Assembly: GCA_002430405.1 (NCBI GenBank)
Contig: DJBM01000145.1
Coordinates: 10,107 to 22,573 of the forward strand
Origin: Actinobacteria bacterium UBA5976
GTDB taxonomy: Bacteria > Actinomycetota > Actinomycetes > S36-B12 > UBA5976
Direction: 5' to 3'
Length of the DNA stretch: 12,467 bases
Below, piece by piece: positions 1 to 6,602 of the stretch. The notes under the pieces were generated by a model. The model saw only the letters and a list, made by a program, of their open reading frames with translations. It did no database searches and was not told where the DNA came from. The translations under genes were made by a program, and so were the position numbers. How positions within the stretch are numbered: position 1 is the stretch's first letter; each line of letters opens with the position of its first letter.

Positions 1-120
1 GAATGGATGAGCGTGAACGCAATGAAGAGTTCATTTTTACCTTTCAATGAACGCCTAGATATCATCAACCACATCATCAAACCCGGATACGCCCGACTTC
101 GCGAACAAGTAGGTTCTTAG
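1..120 (+). CDS. add: Adenosine deaminase, C-terminal end only (partial)
   Basis: The open frame enters from the left edge and ends at TAG 118-120, giving the last 39 residues of a protein. The tail contains AMKSSFLPFNERLDIINHII followed by KPGY, which resembles the C-terminal helices of actinobacterial adenosine deaminases, where a NAMKSAFLPF..RL...-like segment precedes the end. The enzyme hydrolytically converts adenosine and deoxyadenosine to (deoxy)inosine in the cytosol. The zinc-binding and catalytic residues lie upstream of the window, so the call rests on this short tail and on the neighbouring nucleoside catabolism genes. It converges with deoC and shares four bases with it at the two stop codons. 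Another amidohydrolase-like protein with a similar tail is possible. Confidence 0.72.
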   Translation, partial: EWMSVNAMKSSFLPFNERLDIINHIIKPGYARLREQVGS

Positions 121-788
121 TAACTCCCTGTCGCTGCAATTCCGTCAAGGATCGCGCGTGATCCAGATAGTCCGAGTCTGGTGGCTCCAGCAGCGATTAA
201 TTCTTGCGCAAACTCTGCAGTTTTAATTCCACCTGATGCTTTGATGCCTAGGACACCCCCGACCGTATCGTGCATTACCTTGATAGCGCGAACGTCAGCG
301 CCACCAGTTGGATGAAATCCAGTTGCAGTTTTTACGAAATCCGCTCCCGCTGCTTTGCACCTGAGGCACGCTTGTTCGATTTGATCATTTGTTAGAGCTG
401 CAGTTTCTAAAATTACTTTCAGCACTTTCCCCGCGGTTGCAGCTCGAACTGCTGCAACATCACTTTGGATGTAATCCCAGTCACCCATAATCGCTCTGCC
501 CAGATCAATCACCATGTCGATTTCATCTGCGCCTTGTTGCACTGCGAGCTTAGCTTCGGCTGCTTTTATGTCAGATTCATGTTTACCGCTGGGGAAGCCA
601 CAAACTGTTGCCACCTTTACGCCATTTGAAACATTTGCAACTGCAGTTGCTACAAAAGTTGGTGATACACAAACTGAGTAAGTTCCAAGTTCGGCTGCTT
701 CAACACAAAGCGCGATTACATCTGCAACCGTTGCTTCCGGTTTCAATAATGTGTGGTCGATCATCTGCGCGAGTTGTCTGCGTTCCAT
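117..788 (-). CDS. deoC: Deoxyribose-phosphate aldolase DeoC
   Basis: This is a 223-residue class I aldolase that cleaves 2-deoxyribose-5-phosphate to glyceraldehyde-3-phosphate and acetaldehyde in the cytosol, the last step of deoxynucleoside breakdown. Family marks are visible throughout: DHTLLKP at 11-17, VCGFPSG at 62-68, ADEIDMV at 87-93 with the catalytic Asp91, the Schiff-base Lys153 in FVKTATGF, and the proton-relay Lys183 in GIKASGGI. The length is normal for bacterial DeoC. The ATG start at 786-788 shares its A with the last base of the upstream mutase stop (TAATG), so translation is probably coupled. A run of five G residues six bases before the start could serve as a weak ribosome binding site. 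Its stop overlaps the convergent add stop. Confidence 0.95.
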   Translation of the reverse strand: MERRQLAQMIDHTLLKPEATVADVIALCVEAAELGTYSVCVSPTFVATAVANVSNGVKVATVCGFPSGKHESDIKAAEAKLAVQQGADEIDMVIDLGRAIMGDWDYIQSDVAAVRAATAGKVLKVILETAALTNDQIEQACLRCKAAGADFVKTATGFHPTGGADVRAIKVMHDTVGGVLGIKASGGIKTAEFAQELIAAGATRLGLSGSRAILDGIAATGSY

Positions 789-2482
789 TAGTTGCCCCCA
801 TTAAGCAGCGGCGCTGCATCTTTTGCTAAAACTCGTAATGCATTGTCAGAAATTTGTCGCGCAAGCAACAAATTACTATTTCGAACTACGACTTCTAGAT
901 AACACTTTATCTTTGGTTCCGTACCACTAGGTCTAATAATTACGCGAGCATTTTCAACTTCACCGTTACCCGCAAGCTGGATAACTACAGCATCAGTAGC
1001 AGGTAAATTTCCCAAACCCATCTCTAAGTCATCGATTCTGCTAACTGCCATTCCACCCAAGAGTTTCGGTGGAGAATTTCGCAAGCCCGACATAACTACG
1101 CCAACTTGCGCTACTTCAGTAACCCGCACAACGATTTGATCAGTTGCATGGTGTCCATGAGAAAGTGCTAACTCGTCCAAAATATCCCAGGGAGTTTTAT
1201 TTGAGTGTGCGAGAAATGCCATCATCTCCAGAAACATTGCGGCGGCTGAAATCCCGTCTTTATCTTTTACGTTTTGGGGGTCAACACAATATCCAAGTGC
1301 TTCCTCATAGCCGAAAAGTAAATTCGGGACGCGGGAAACCCATTTAAATCCCGTGAGGGTGGCTTCGTAATTTAATCCAGCATGTTTTGCGATTTGCTCA
1401 AGCAGCATCGAGGACACAATGGAATTGGCAAAGGTACCTATTAGTTTCTGGTCACTGTTTCGTTCAATAATCCACCAAGCCAGTAGGCAACCAATTTGGT
1501 CCCCCCGCAATGCCAGCCAGTTGTTATCAATTGTTGGCAGCGCGATTGCAAGTCGGTCAGCATCTGGATCATTTGCAATTACAACATCGGCACCTGATTG
1601 TGTTGCCAGTGCTAACGCAAGATCAAGGGCACCTTTTTCTTCAGGGTTTGGAAACGCCACAGTAGGAAAAGCTGGATCTGGATCCCGCTGTTCCGTAACT
1701 GCTATTGGCTCAGAAATTTCTGCAGCCAGGAAAACTTCCTTTAGAGTTTGCCAACCAACACCATGCATCGCGGTATAGACACTTTTTATTTCTCTTCGTT
1801 GCGCGCTAGTTGTTGGTCCACTAGTTATCAAATGTGTAACTGCCTCAACGTAAGACTTCGTAATAATTTCCGATAAAATCTCGATCTCAGTAGCAAGATT
1901 TATTTTCCGCACATCGACCACAGATCTAATTTGTTTTGATATTTTGGTATCCACTGGCGAAACTATCTGCCGGCCATCACTTAAATAAACTTTGTAACCG
2001 TTGTCCTGCGCCGGATTATGGCTTGCCGTAACCATCACCCCAGCGCAAGCGCTCAACTGAGAAATCGAATACGCAAGAACAGGTGTTGGAACCACGTGAC
2101 TAAAAATTATCGGCTTAAGTCCGGCACCTGCCATAACTTGCGCAGTGTCATTTGCAAAAACGTCGCTGTTATAACGGGCATCAAAGCCAATAACTATTGG
2201 TTGACCGATTTCACCGTTAGCCACCAAATACTTTGCTAGCCCAGCTGCTGCTTGCAAAACCGTTACCCGATTCATGCGATTTGGGCCGGGACCAAGTGGA
2301 CCGCGAAGGCCAGCAGTTCCAAACTCCAGCGGCGCCGAAAAAGCATCTTCTAGCTCTCGAAGTGCAACTTCATTAGCGTTCGCATCCGCAACGAGTTGTG
2401 TGAGTTGATCACGAGTAACTTGGTCAGGATCTTGGGCAAGCCAATGTTGCACCTGCGCTGACAATTCACTGGATATGCTCAC
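788..2482 (-). CDS. Phosphohexomutase family enzyme, PGM2/PmmB type (phosphopentomutase or phosphoglucomutase/phosphomannomutase)
   Basis: This 564-residue protein belongs to the alpha-D-phosphohexomutase superfamily, which moves phosphate between C1 and C5/C6 of sugar phosphates. All four signature loops are visible: TASHNP at 152-157 with the phosphoserine nucleophile Ser154, the metal-binding DPDADR at 305-310, the sugar-recognition GYEEALGY at 391-398, and the phosphate-binding RPSGTEPK at 517-524. The length and loop style match the larger PGM2/PmmB subgroup rather than the roughly 450-residue ManB/GlmM enzymes. Family members differ in substrate (glucose, mannose or pentose phosphates). 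Coupling to deoC favours a phosphopentomutase role, feeding deoxyribose-5-phosphate to the aldolase, but that is inference. The start is GTG at 2480-2482; no in-frame ATG exists before residue 70. No clear Shine-Dalgarno precedes it, and a TACGCT hexamer six bases upstream suggests a leaderless message. Confidence 0.9.
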   Translation of the reverse strand: MSISSELSAQVQHWLAQDPDQVTRDQLTQLVADANANEVALRELEDAFSAPLEFGTAGLRGPLGPGPNRMNRVTVLQAAAGLAKYLVANGEIGQPIVIGFDARYNSDVFANDTAQVMAGAGLKPIIFSHVVPTPVLAYSISQLSACAGVMVTASHNPAQDNGYKVYLSDGRQIVSPVDTKISKQIRSVVDVRKINLATEIEILSEIITKSYVEAVTHLITSGPTTSAQRREIKSVYTAMHGVGWQTLKEVFLAAEISEPIAVTEQRDPDPAFPTVAFPNPEEKGALDLALALATQSGADVVIANDPDADRLAIALPTIDNNWLALRGDQIGCLLAWWIIERNSDQKLIGTFANSIVSSMLLEQIAKHAGLNYEATLTGFKWVSRVPNLLFGYEEALGYCVDPQNVKDKDGISAAAMFLEMMAFLAHSNKTPWDILDELALSHGHHATDQIVVRVTEVAQVGVVMSGLRNSPPKLLGGMAVSRIDDLEMGLGNLPATDAVVIQLAGNGEVENARVIIRPSGTEPKIKCYLEVVVRNSNLLLARQISDNALRVLAKDAAPLLNGGN

Positions 2483-2483
2483 T

Positions 2484-2498
2484 GCTCTAGCGTAGAGC
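2484..2498. promoter_or_regulatory. Perfect inverted repeat, candidate operator between the mutase and antiporter genes
   Basis: GCTCTA, a GCG spacer, then TAGAGC form a perfect 6-3-6 inverted repeat within the 42-base divergent gap. It starts two bases upstream of the mutase GTG and overlaps the TACGCT hexamer proposed as its -10 element. It also lies near the -35 zone of the antiporter promoter. A repressor dimer here could control both genes. With 6-base arms, chance occurrence is possible, and the regulator is unknown. Confidence 0.35.
2489..2494 (-). promoter_or_regulatory. Candidate -10 element (TACGCT) for the mutase-deoC operon
   Basis: Read on the minus strand, TACGCT fits the actinobacterial TANNNT pattern and ends six bases before the GTG start. 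That spacing would place transcription start at or near the start codon. A second candidate, TAGAAT at 2503-2508 (minus), would give a short leader of roughly 14 bases. Neither has an obvious -35 partner. Confidence 0.3.
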
Positions 2499-2513
2499 CC
2501 AAATTCTAGAAGT

Positions 2514-2519
2514 TAGACT
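2514..2519 (+). promoter_or_regulatory. Candidate -10 element (TAGACT) for the antiporter gene, leaderless type
   Basis: TAGACT ends five bases before the antiporter ATG. There is no purine-rich Shine-Dalgarno at normal spacing, so the hexamer position fits a leaderless transcript, which is common in Actinobacteria. The -35 region shows no consensus. Confidence 0.4.
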
Positions 2520-2524
2520 TAACT

Positions 2525-3709
2525 ATGAACCTGCCATTGGCTGCCAACATTATTGTTGACACTGCACCTCTGATACTTGATTTTGGTGTGGTTCTTTTAG
2601 CTGCTGCAACGTTGGGATATCTTGCACGAAAACTTGGACTTCCGGCAATAGTTGGCTACTTGCTTACCGGCTTGGCAGTATCACCGTTTACTCCTGGCTA
2701 CACCGCGGACTCAGGACAACTGTCCTTGCTTGCTGAAATTGGTGTGGTTCTATTGCTTTTCGAAGTTGGAATTGAGATTAATCTTCCAAAATTGAGTAGG
2801 GAGCAATCAGCTTTATTGTGGGGTTCACCACTGCAACTTTTAATTGGCATGTTAATTGGAACTCCGATATTTATTTTCCTTGATGTTCCAATTTTCGGCG
2901 CACTTTTATTAGCGCTGGCAATTGCCATGTCTTCAAGTGTGGTTATCGTAAACATCACTCGAAGTGGGCGCAGAACTACCGATGTGGAAACGGAGGAGGC
3001 ATTACTCGCTTGGAGTGTCTTGCAAGACATACTTGGCGTGGCTATTGCTTCATTAATTTTGGTGTTCTTTGGTAACGATGATAGATCTTTGCCACTTGCT
3101 CTTGGTGGGCTAATTGGTTTTGGACTAATTGCTTATGTATCGGCGCGACTGCTTCCCAGTTTACTTAGCCGAATGCGAACCACACCTGATCTATTTTTGA
3201 TCTACTCGGTTGCTATTGGACTGGTTCTGGCAGCTCTTGGAGCAATTGTGTTCGGTATCCCGATGGCACTCGCGGCATTCGTTGCTGGCTTGGCAATTAA
3301 ATCGGGTGAAGATACTGATGAAGTTAGAAGAGTGCTCTTACCGTTTCGTGATCTATTTGCGGTTCTATTCTTTGTCTTGATCGGCAGCTTGATTCAGCCA
3401 AGTCAAGTATTAGCAGCGCTACCATTTGCGTTGATGTTATTGCTCTTGATGGTTGCCCTAAAGACATTTCCAACATATTTAATTGTTAAATTCAGCAAAA
3501 TTAAATCTCGTGCGCTACAACATTCGATCGGGCTGAGCCAGATGGGAGAATTTTCCTTCGTACTAGGCGCCGCAGGTCTTTCTGCTAAGGCAATTAGCCC
3601 AGATCAATTTACCGCGATTCTGCTCGCAGTTTTGCTTTCAATTGTTGGATCAAGTGTCCTGGTCAGAATTTCAGTAATGCAACCTAAGTTAACTAGGAAG
3701 AATCTCTAG
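2525..3709 (+). CDS. CPA2 family monovalent cation:proton antiporter (KefB/YbaL-like transport domain)
   Basis: This 394-residue polytopic membrane protein is of the CPA2 antiporter family and probably exchanges Na+ or K+ for H+ across the cytoplasmic membrane. Roughly a dozen hydrophobic segments cover residues 16 to 381. Family features include the GLPAIVGYLLTG stretch at 38-49, LLLFEVGIEI at 76-85, MSSSVVIV at 135-142, WSVLQDILGVAI at 163-174 with Asp168 at the expected ion-binding position, FFVLIGSLI at 282-290, and SQMGEFSFVL at 338-347. The protein ends right after the last membrane segment with a basic tail, so it lacks the cytoplasmic RCK/TrkA-N domain found in KefB and KefC. The final 21 bases overlap the convergent peroxidase gene. 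The substrate ion cannot be read from the sequence. Confidence 0.88.
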   Translation: MNLPLAANIIVDTAPLILDFGVVLLAAATLGYLARKLGLPAIVGYLLTGLAVSPFTPGYTADSGQLSLLAEIGVVLLLFEVGIEINLPKLSREQSALLWGSPLQLLIGMLIGTPIFIFLDVPIFGALLLALAIAMSSSVVIVNITRSGRRTTDVETEEALLAWSVLQDILGVAIASLILVFFGNDDRSLPLALGGLIGFGLIAYVSARLLPSLLSRMRTTPDLFLIYSVAIGLVLAALGAIVFGIPMALAAFVAGLAIKSGEDTDEVRRVLLPFRDLFAVLFFVLIGSLIQPSQVLAALPFALMLLLLMVALKTFPTYLIVKFSKIKSRALQHSIGLSQMGEFSFVLGAAGLSAKAISPDQFTAILLAVLLSIVGSSVLVRISVMQPKLTRKNL

Positions 3710-4180
3710 CACGTCAGTTCGAATACTCTCTGGGGTAGTACTTGGGCTGTAACGCTTTATGGACTGTCCATCCGGAGAAATCAAGAACTTAGTAAAGTTC
3801 CACTTCACTGCGCCACCCAACAAACTCTTTGAATTGCTCTTTAAGAACTTAAGGATTGGATGGGCATTCCTACCATTTACATTTACTTTTTGCGAAAGTG
3901 GAAAATCTACCCCAAAATTTACTTTGCAGAATTCATCAATGTCTTGATCATTTCCTGGTTCCTGGTGTGCGAACTGATCGCAGGGAAATCCAAGAACAAT
4001 AAGCCCTTGTTCCCGAAACTCCTCATTAAGTTTTTGCAAACCTTCATATTGTGGCGTAAAGCCACAATTGCTTGCGGTGTTCACAATCAAAATTGGCTTG
4101 CCAGAATAGTCGGCGAGTGAGACAAGATCGCCACGGTTATTGGTGAATTCTAGATCGTAGATTGAAGCGGGTTTAGACAT
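3689..4180 (-). CDS. Glutathione peroxidase family thiol peroxidase, Cys type
   Basis: This 163-residue thioredoxin-fold peroxidase reduces H2O2 and organic hydroperoxides in the cytosol. The peroxidatic Cys39 lies in NCGFTPQY, replacing selenocysteine. The remaining catalytic residues are Gln69 in FPCDQF and Trp128-Asn129 in KWNFTKF. Cys85 in DEFCKVNFG sits where thioredoxin-dependent family members carry the resolving cysteine. Actinobacteria generally make mycothiol rather than glutathione, so thioredoxin is the likelier reductant; this is inference. The length is typical of the BtuE/GPx group. The start is ATG at 4178-4180, with a GAGGA stretch ten bases upstream that is rather distant for a ribosome site. 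It appears to be a single-gene unit, convergent with and overlapping the antiporter gene by 21 bases. Confidence 0.93.
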   Translation of the reverse strand: MSKPASIYDLEFTNNRGDLVSLADYSGKPILIVNTASNCGFTPQYEGLQKLNEEFREQGLIVLGFPCDQFAHQEPGNDQDIDEFCKVNFGVDFPLSQKVNVNGRNAHPILKFLKSNSKSLLGGAVKWNFTKFLISPDGQSIKRYSPSTTPESIRTDVLEILPS

Positions 4181-4273
4181 ACTTCAATAGTCCTCTACGT
4201 ATTCAGAACGGGCAAGTGCAAATCCGAAACTTGAGCACGGGCTTCGTTACCACAGAATTTAGATTGCGCTCGC

Positions 4274-4279
4274 TAATGT
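4274..4279 (+). promoter_or_regulatory. Candidate -10 element (TAATGT) for the small membrane protein gene, leaderless type
   Basis: TAATGT fits TANNNT and ends six bases before ATG 4286, the spacing expected if transcription starts at the start codon. No Shine-Dalgarno is visible between the two. No clear -35 box is seen. Confidence 0.35.
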
Positions 4280-4285
4280 GGAACT

Positions 4286-4522
4286 ATGGAAACTTTAGTG
4301 ATGAACATGCGTTGGGCTGGCTATTTGCTAATTGCGATTGGACTAATTAATTGGCGTTATCAAAATTCATTCATAGTAGGGGCGCCACTTTGGATGTTTG
4401 GACTAGTGCTAATTATCGGTACTTACATTGCTGCAGTTAAAAATTTATTAGTTACTAAATTGGGCGCTTCACTAGTAGGAATAATAATTATGGGGCTACT
4501 CATTACGGCTTTTACTGTTTAA
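4286..4522 (+). CDS. Small hypothetical membrane protein, 78 residues
   Basis: I do not recognise this protein. It is strongly hydrophobic, with likely membrane spans at about residues 11-24, 33-51 and 57-76. Short polar links (NWRYQNS, then KNLLVTK) separate them. That is the look of a real three-span protein rather than an antisense shadow, because no gene lies opposite it. ATG 4286 is chosen because a TAATGT hexamer sits six bases upstream; Met6 at 4301 is an alternative start. The stop TAA overlaps the stop of the convergent phosphodiesterase-like gene by four bases (TTAA), an arrangement that also argues for a genuine gene boundary. No function can be assigned. Confidence 0.65.
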   Translation: METLVMNMRWAGYLLIAIGLINWRYQNSFIVGAPLWMFGLVLIIGTYIAAVKNLLVTKLGASLVGIIIMGLLITAFTV

Positions 4523-5706
4523 GGCGCCACAGGATCAAATCTCAAAATTGCTTGCACCATCATGTGATCGGAACCTCGATAATAATTATCAAAAGTTCCA
4601 TCTTCCTTTAGGCGCAACGCAACCTGATACGCATCTGCATTTAAGCCCTCGCCTTTGTACATTATGTAATCGATTCGCACTGGGTCACTCGAAGTAATTG
4701 GGCGCTTTGGCCAACCAGATCTATTATTTTTAGTGTAAGAAGCGGTGTAGGCATCACCAAAGAATTTATATTCATTAGTTGGCGCATCAAACGAATCTAA
4801 CCAGCCAGACTTTGCTAATTCAAACAACATACCTTTGGGCTCACGATCATCATAGGAATTAAAGTCACCAACTAAAATTATTGGTATCCCATCAAATCCA
4901 CTTTTTGCATTTAACTCTTCAGCCCACGTTGTTATGGCGCGACCTACTAATTCACGATCTATCTTACCCACGCTATTGGTCTCATTATTTAAATGGACAC
5001 TGATAGTTAGGAAAGCTCCACTTCCATTCAAGCCTTCAAGGTAAGTCCAGGCGAACTCTCGATTTTTTGCATACTTCAGTCCATCAACAATTTCTGATAA
5101 CCGACCTTGGCCAGCCGAAGGCAGATCATTTAGAAATTCCAGCTGCTTAACTTTTTCTTGCTTGTACAAGATATGTGCAGAGTGAATGCAGGTATTTGGT
5201 TCACATGTATCCACTCCAACATTTGTGCCGACGTAACCACCCGCAACCGCTAATTGCTGAATATCGCGCAGCTGTGTCATGCGTTCGTTATTGGCGCCGT
5301 TTACTTTGATTGAGGTTGCTTCCTGCAGACCAATCACATCTGAATTTGATTCGTTTATTGTTCGACCGATGGCGTCCCTGCGCTTTGACCATGCCGGAAT
5401 TGAAGTGCTGTTGGCCTTCGTAACGTTCAAGGAAGCAAATGTCAGACTGGGCACTGAATCAACTTTTGCCGACTCGGTCGGCAATACTGGCTTGGCAATT
5501 ACAAGTGTTGGGGCTGGGCTGATTGTCGGAATAACTTGGTTACGCTCAGGTATCCAGTTCGACGCAGCCGGCACCGCAACTAATGCCACAATCACAAGAA
5601 CTATTGGAATTGTCATTAATTTACTTTTCCGTAGGTCAGTAAATAATGAGTGCCCAGGTGCTTTTTGGGTTCTGCGCTTTCCACTGCTTGGTCCCGTTTT
5701 CCCCAT
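4519..5706 (-). CDS. Membrane-anchored endonuclease/exonuclease/phosphatase (EEP) family protein
   Basis: With the ATG at 5704-5706 this is a 395-residue protein. It has a basic N-terminus (GKRRTQK), one membrane segment at about 31-48, a Pro/Thr-rich linker to about 85, then an EEP (DNase I-like) domain. The metal and catalytic signatures are Glu129 in GLQEA, His238 in SVHLNN, GDFN at 280-283, RIDYIM at 344-349, and SDH at 379-381. The topology puts the catalytic domain outside the membrane. Two cysteines four residues apart (TCEPNTC, 168 and 173) could form a disulfide there. The family includes nucleases, phospholipases and inositol phosphatases, so the substrate is open. A longer TTG-started form from 5760 would add 18 residues without familiar features. 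I prefer the ATG, which has AAGG eight bases upstream. The signals are fair rather than strong. Confidence 0.85.
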   Translation of the reverse strand: MGKTGPSSGKRRTQKAPGHSLFTDLRKSKLMTIPIVLVIVALVAVPAASNWIPERNQVIPTISPAPTLVIAKPVLPTESAKVDSVPSLTFASLNVTKANSTSIPAWSKRRDAIGRTINESNSDVIGLQEATSIKVNGANNERMTQLRDIQQLAVAGGYVGTNVGVDTCEPNTCIHSAHILYKQEKVKQLEFLNDLPSAGQGRLSEIVDGLKYAKNREFAWTYLEGLNGSGAFLTISVHLNNETNSVGKIDRELVGRAITTWAEELNAKSGFDGIPIILVGDFNSYDDREPKGMLFELAKSGWLDSFDAPTNEYKFFGDAYTASYTKNNRSGWPKRPITSSDPVRIDYIMYKGEGLNADAYQVALRLKEDGTFDNYYRGSDHMMVQAILRFDPVAP

Positions 5707-5858
5707 GTCCTCAACCTTAAGCCAGTTAGTAATCTCGAGTTCAAAACAGGAAAAAGTCAAATATCCTTGAAATTCCTTGGGTCTGCTAGTGCCACGTAGA
5801 ATTGACTTAGGTTGCTACCGGTAATTTCCGACATTTAGTGAACATCCAAGGAGTCACA
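5707..5858. promoter_or_regulatory. Divergent intergenic region between the EEP gene and fhaA
   Basis: These 152 bases must hold promoters for both the EEP gene (-) and the fhaA operon (+). TTGACT occurs on the minus strand at 5755-5760 and on the plus strand at 5802-5807, each resembling a -35 box. Possible -10 elements for fhaA are TAATTT at 5822-5827 (only 14 bases after TTGACT) and TAGAAT at 5797-5802. None makes a well-spaced consensus promoter, so the exact starts are unresolved. No terminator hairpin is evident. Confidence 0.4.
5848..5853 (+). promoter_or_regulatory. Shine-Dalgarno site that fixes the fhaA start
   Basis: AAGGAG lies five bases before ATG 5859. This strong site argues for ATG 5859 over the in-frame GTG at 5838, which has no comparable signal and would add seven residues (MNIQGVT). 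Confidence 0.8.
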
Positions 5859-6602
5859 ATGGGTTTGCTTGAGAACCTTGAACAACGCTTGGACCGAATC
5901 GTAAATGGCTCATTTTCAAAGGCCTTTAAGTCCGAAGTGCAGCCAGTGGAGCTTGGCGCAGCATTACAGCAGGAAATCGACAATCGAGCTGAAACTGTAA
6001 CTGTAACTGGGCAGACTGTGGTTCCCAATATTTTTATCATTGAACTTGGGTCCGTTGATTATGATCGCCTAACCCCATATTTTGAAACCCTTTGTGCGGA
6101 ACTAACTGCCTTGGCAGACCAATACAGCAATGAACAGCGCTACACGACTGTTGACTCGTCCCACATCACATTTGACCTTGGTTCTGTTTTAGAGACTGGC
6201 GTATTTCGAATCCGCAGCGCAGCGGCCACAAAGCCGCATGACACACCTGAGGCAGTGTCTTTGGATCCAGACATAACGCCGCAAGTTCCTATGTCTAGCT
6301 TTGCAATGGCCGCGAGTCCGTGTTTAGTTTCCATAAGTGGCGAAGAATTCAAAATCACAAAATCTGTTTCAAATGTTGGGCGCGGTGATGGAGCCGACAT
6401 TCAAATTGATGACGCAAGTGTGAGCAGGTTGCATTGCGCAATTGTTCTCGGATCTGATGTTGTCGTTAGAGATTTAGGGTCAACAAATGGCACCTTAGTC
6501 GATGGCATTCGCGCCACAGAGACAGTCGTGCGTGATGGATCAATAATTAAAATTGGAAACATAACCCTTACTTATAAGAGTCAGTGGCTGTCACATGTCT
6601 GA
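5859..6602 (+). CDS. fhaA: FhaA: DUF3662 and FHA domain protein
   Basis: This 247-residue cytosolic adaptor opens the envelope-growth operon. Residues 1 to about 115 form the N-terminal DUF3662 domain typical of FhaA (LENLEQRLDRIVNGSFSKAF and onward). A short linker runs to about 150. The FHA phosphothreonine-binding domain at about 155-240 has the canonical GRG at 174-176, SVSRLHC at 187-193 and GSTNG at 207-211. In Mycobacterium tuberculosis, FhaA binds phosphorylated targets of PknB, including the MviN pseudokinase, and influences cell wall synthesis; a similar role is inferred here. The M. tuberculosis protein is over 500 residues because of a long disordered linker, so this version is much reduced. 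Its last eight bases overlap fhaB. Confidence 0.92.
   Translation: MGLLENLEQRLDRIVNGSFSKAFKSEVQPVELGAALQQEIDNRAETVTVTGQTVVPNIFIIELGSVDYDRLTPYFETLCAELTALADQYSNEQRYTTVDSSHITFDLGSVLETGVFRIRSAAATKPHDTPEAVSLDPDITPQVPMSSFAMAASPCLVSISGEEFKITKSVSNVGRGDGADIQIDDASVSRLHCAIVLGSDVVVRDLGSTNGTLVDGIRATETVVRDGSIIKIGNITLTYKSQWLSHV

Noticed and set aside
608..829. Plus-strand ORF of 73 codons
   Set aside because: Lies antisense to deoC and the mutase C-terminus, whose protein motifs are unmistakable. It has low-complexity Leu/Gln content and no ribosome site.
1419..1778. Plus-strand ORF of 119 codons inside the mutase gene
   Set aside because: It is antisense to the metal-binding DPDADR region of a clear mutase, and its Ser/Ala/Arg-rich translation shows no domain.
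4206..4244. ACGGGC occurring twice between the peroxidase and small membrane protein genes
   Set aside because: Direct, six bases only, and not an inverted repeat, so it gives no terminator or operator support.
5707..5760. Upstream TTG start for the EEP protein (18 extra residues)
   Set aside because: TTG with poor spacing to any SD, and the extra segment precedes the basic region normally found at the N-terminus of a membrane anchor. Kept only as an alternative.
5838..5858. GTG 5838 as the fhaA start
   Set aside because: The AAGGAG site five bases before ATG 5859 would lie inside the coding region. FhaA homologues begin close to the MGLLENL position.
5994..6008. Short tandem repeat (CTGTAA twice)
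   Set aside because: Two copies only, within fhaA, encoding a Thr-Val strand. Not a meaningful repeat.
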